Positions 31,738 to 33,853 of a DNA stretch of 33,853 nt are shown here, piece after piece (within the stretch, counting starts at the first letter, position 1; each line of letters begins with the position of its first letter). The stretch is from CAZQEZ01 sp964592475. Lineage in GTDB: Bacteria; Bacteroidota; Bacteroidia; Cytophagales; Cyclobacteriaceae. The DNA lies in assembly GCA_964592475.1 (NCBI GenBank), contig CAZQEZ010000038.1:1-33853 (forward strand), read 5' to 3'. Below the pieces are notes generated by a model, which was not told the origin of the DNA, made no database searches, and saw only the letters and a list, made by a program, of their open reading frames with translations. Both the position numbers and the translations under genes were made by a program.

Positions 31738-33853
31738 CTTATTTTAACTGCTACAGGTATTTCATCTTCTGCTATAAGTTTAGTTTGGGATGATTTATCT
31801 GATAATGAATCACAATTCAAAATAGAAAGATCTCCTTTACCTGATGATGGATTTGATTTAATTGATTCAGTTACTTCCAATGTAAATAGTTATGTGGATA
31901 ATGAATTGATGTCCGATAACACATATTATTATAGAGTACAGGCAGAAAATGTAGGAGGAAGTTCTGCCTATAGTAATACTGCCTCAGCATCTCCCTTACA
32001 AGATGGATTCCCCTCTCCAATAGCATCCTGGCCTTTCAATTTTAGCAATCAAGATGTCTCGGGTTATGGCAGAGACATAGTAATTTATTCTCCCCAATAT
32101 TCTGATACAGATCTTAAAGAAGGCTCATCATCATTGCAACTTGATGGAATAGATACCTGGTGTGAATTAGTCTCAGGCGGTAGTGGATTTTTACATGACA
32201 AATTTACCCAAAGAACCGTAAGTCTGTGGATTAAGAATTACGAATCTAACGGGATTCAGGAAATTTTTGAAGAGGGTGGAACTACCCATGGTATAGCTTT
32301 AAGATTAAATAATGGCGTATTAGAAGGTGCTGTAAGAAATGGTAGAAATCAGAAAAATATAAGTTTTTCATATCCACCAGATTCCTTATGGCACAATGTC
32401 TCCATAATATTTGACAATGGGTTACTAACACTTCTACTGGATGGTGTTGTTAAAGATTCACTTCAGACTGGATTTTCAAACATTCCTAACCATGGAGATG
32501 GCGCTGGTTTGGGTAATCGATATAACGGCGATGCATTTGGAATTAGTGGTGATGCCTTCTTCCAAGGCTGGATTGATGATGTGCGAATTTTTGAAGATGC
32601 CTTGAGTCAGGAAGAATTAGCCACCATAATGGATGAGGGTAAAGTTCCTGATGTTCTAGAATATACAGCATTAAGTGATTTATACAATCAATGTAATGGT
32701 AGCCAATGGAAATATAAAGATTCCTGGTTGACTGGAAGATATAGTGAAGATATTGACAAATGGTATGGTGTGAGAATTCAACACAAGGATGTTGTGGAGT
32801 TAAAACTTAATTTTAATAATATAAAAGGGGATCTTCCTGCTTCAATCGAACATTTGCTACAATTATCTTCCTTGAACCTGAATAATGATTCAATAATTAG
32901 CATACCATCTTCAATTGGAAAGCTTAAGAATCTGAAGCAGTTTTATGTTTTTAATAATCAATTATCTAGTTTACCTATTCAAATAGGGGATCTTGCCAAC
33001 CTGGAAGAACTGCATTTAGGCAGTAACCAAATATTTAATATTCCAACCACCATTTCTAATCTTTCTAGTCTAGAATTTTTTGATCTCTCAAATAATAGAT
33101 TAAATACTTTACCGGAACTATCTATTTCAATGAAAGAATTATATTTTAACAATAGTTCTTTCACAGAATTGCCTGCCACTATTTTTTCATTAGTCAATCT
33201 TGAAAAGATGACTTTTGCGGGAAATATGATTTCAGATATTCCATCAGGGATCGGTAATTTATCCAAATTGATTTCTCTTGATGCATCCTATAATGCTATT
33301 ATGACTTTACCCAGTAGCATTAAAAATTTACAACTGTTATCTTCATTAAATCTTTCACATAACTTATTGGCTGACTTACCCGGGGAATTATATGATTTAA
33401 GTAATTTGCAAATTCTGAATATATCCAGTAATTGAAGAGATATATATCGAGGGAAATCCTATTGATACTATCAATTCTATTAGCGATCTTGATCAATTGC
33501 AAACCTTACATTTAAAGGATAATTACTTAGGAATAATTGAATGGCGCAAATTATTCGTCGATTCCAAAATCAATTTACAACAAATTGGAGAAGGATATAA
33601 AATAACCGGAAACAATCCTGATGNNNNNNNNNNAAAATTTTAATAGTTTGGGAAATCTTACAACTTTGAATGTCATGGGAAGTCCTTACCTGGATGCTAT
33701 ACCAGGAAGTATTTTCCAAAGTACCAGATTAAAATCAATAAACTTTTCGGGTAATAAATTGAATAAGATTGACAGTACTATAACTGGTCTGGATAGCCTC
33801 ATCTATTTAAATTTAAATGATAATAAAATAGCCAAACTTCCTTCGGGCTTTAA
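31738..33853 (+). pseudogene. Partial Fn3-LamG-LRR surface protein, 5' damaged and frameshifted
   Basis: From the TAG at 31735 the frame encodes a fibronectin type III domain (LTATGISSSAISLVWDD... YYYRVQAENVGGSSAYSNTA), then a concanavalin/LamG-like domain (about 32025-32635: SLQLDGIDTW, VSLWIKN, GWIDDVRIFEDALSQEE). A plant-like LRR cap follows (ALSDLYNQCNGSQW... WYGV), then leucine-rich repeats of about 23 residues (LPASIEHLLQLSSLNLNN, IPSSIGKLKNLKQF and so on). The open frame ends at a TGA (33433-33435), but repeats continue in another frame from 33431 (IEEIYIEGNPIDTINSI) to a 10-N gap and, after it, to the window end. There is no start codon or signal peptide. Such proteins are normally secreted adhesins or glycan binders. 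The frameshift may be a sequencing error. Confidence 0.8.
33624..33633. other. Assembly gap (10 N)
   Basis: A run of ten N inside the LRR region; leucine-rich repeats are readable on both sides. Confidence 0.97.

Overview
The window reads as chromosomal DNA of a Bacteroidota bacterium, most likely of the order Cytophagales (an inference from gene content). It is AT-rich, has few classical Shine-Dalgarno sequences, and has several promoter-like boxes of the Bacteroidota -7 type TAnnTTTG. Its gene families are typical of that phylum: a long NagB/PIG-L fusion, a DUF5690 transporter, S1 sulfatases, GH92, GH9, a PorT-like barrel, AsmA-like and Fn3/LamG/LRR surface proteins. It is draft sequence with three N-runs (1765-1864, 10810-10909, 33624-33633), so every broken gene could be real decay or an assembly/base-call error.

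Layout. 1-2120: a palindrome, a Rof-like Rho antiterminator gene, a GH9 remnant with three in-frame stops, and a beta-barrel protein gene with an in-frame TAG and a gap. 2118-3380: CorA and a small unknown protein. 3557-8521: glycan-related genes, with two S1 sulfatases, a divergent secreted ThuA-domain protein and a GC-rich 3' fragment of a GH92 mannosidase. 8549-12899 (minus strand): an overlapping gene string of DUF5690 transporter, Tat-type metallophosphoesterase, phosphonatase-like HAD hydrolase and TIGR03364-type FAD oxidoreductase, probably for aminophosphonate breakdown. Its 5' end is a chimera of a sodium:solute symporter start joined to the end of an endonuclease/exonuclease/phosphatase-family gene. 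12957-17192: a NagB-PIG-L fusion with its DeoR regulator, divergent from a CNT nucleoside transporter. 17217-20603: an AsmA-like giant and a small lipoprotein.

21042-25255: an SRAP (YedK/HMCES-like) abasic-site protein overlapped by a degenerate SRAP paralogue that has lost most catalytic residues, then an EamA transporter, CsbD, a nitroreductase and an SDR. 25319-30160: CCA-adding enzyme, TPR protein, a histidine kinase with two tandem N-terminal domains of matching STAS-like pattern, and tRNA-Lys(TTT). 30160-33853: a gene-poor stretch downstream of the tRNA with a cluster of palindromes, a truncated DUF2805 gene and the damaged 5' part of a large Fn3-LamG-LRR surface protein that runs off the window.

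The most notable points are the catalytic/pseudo-enzyme SRAP pair, the translationally coupled phosphonate-type operon with its chimeric head, the duplicated sensor region of the histidine kinase, and the number of truncated or joined genes (GH9, GH92, symporter/EEP, DUF2805, LRR). The last suggests a chromosome segment shaped by deletions.
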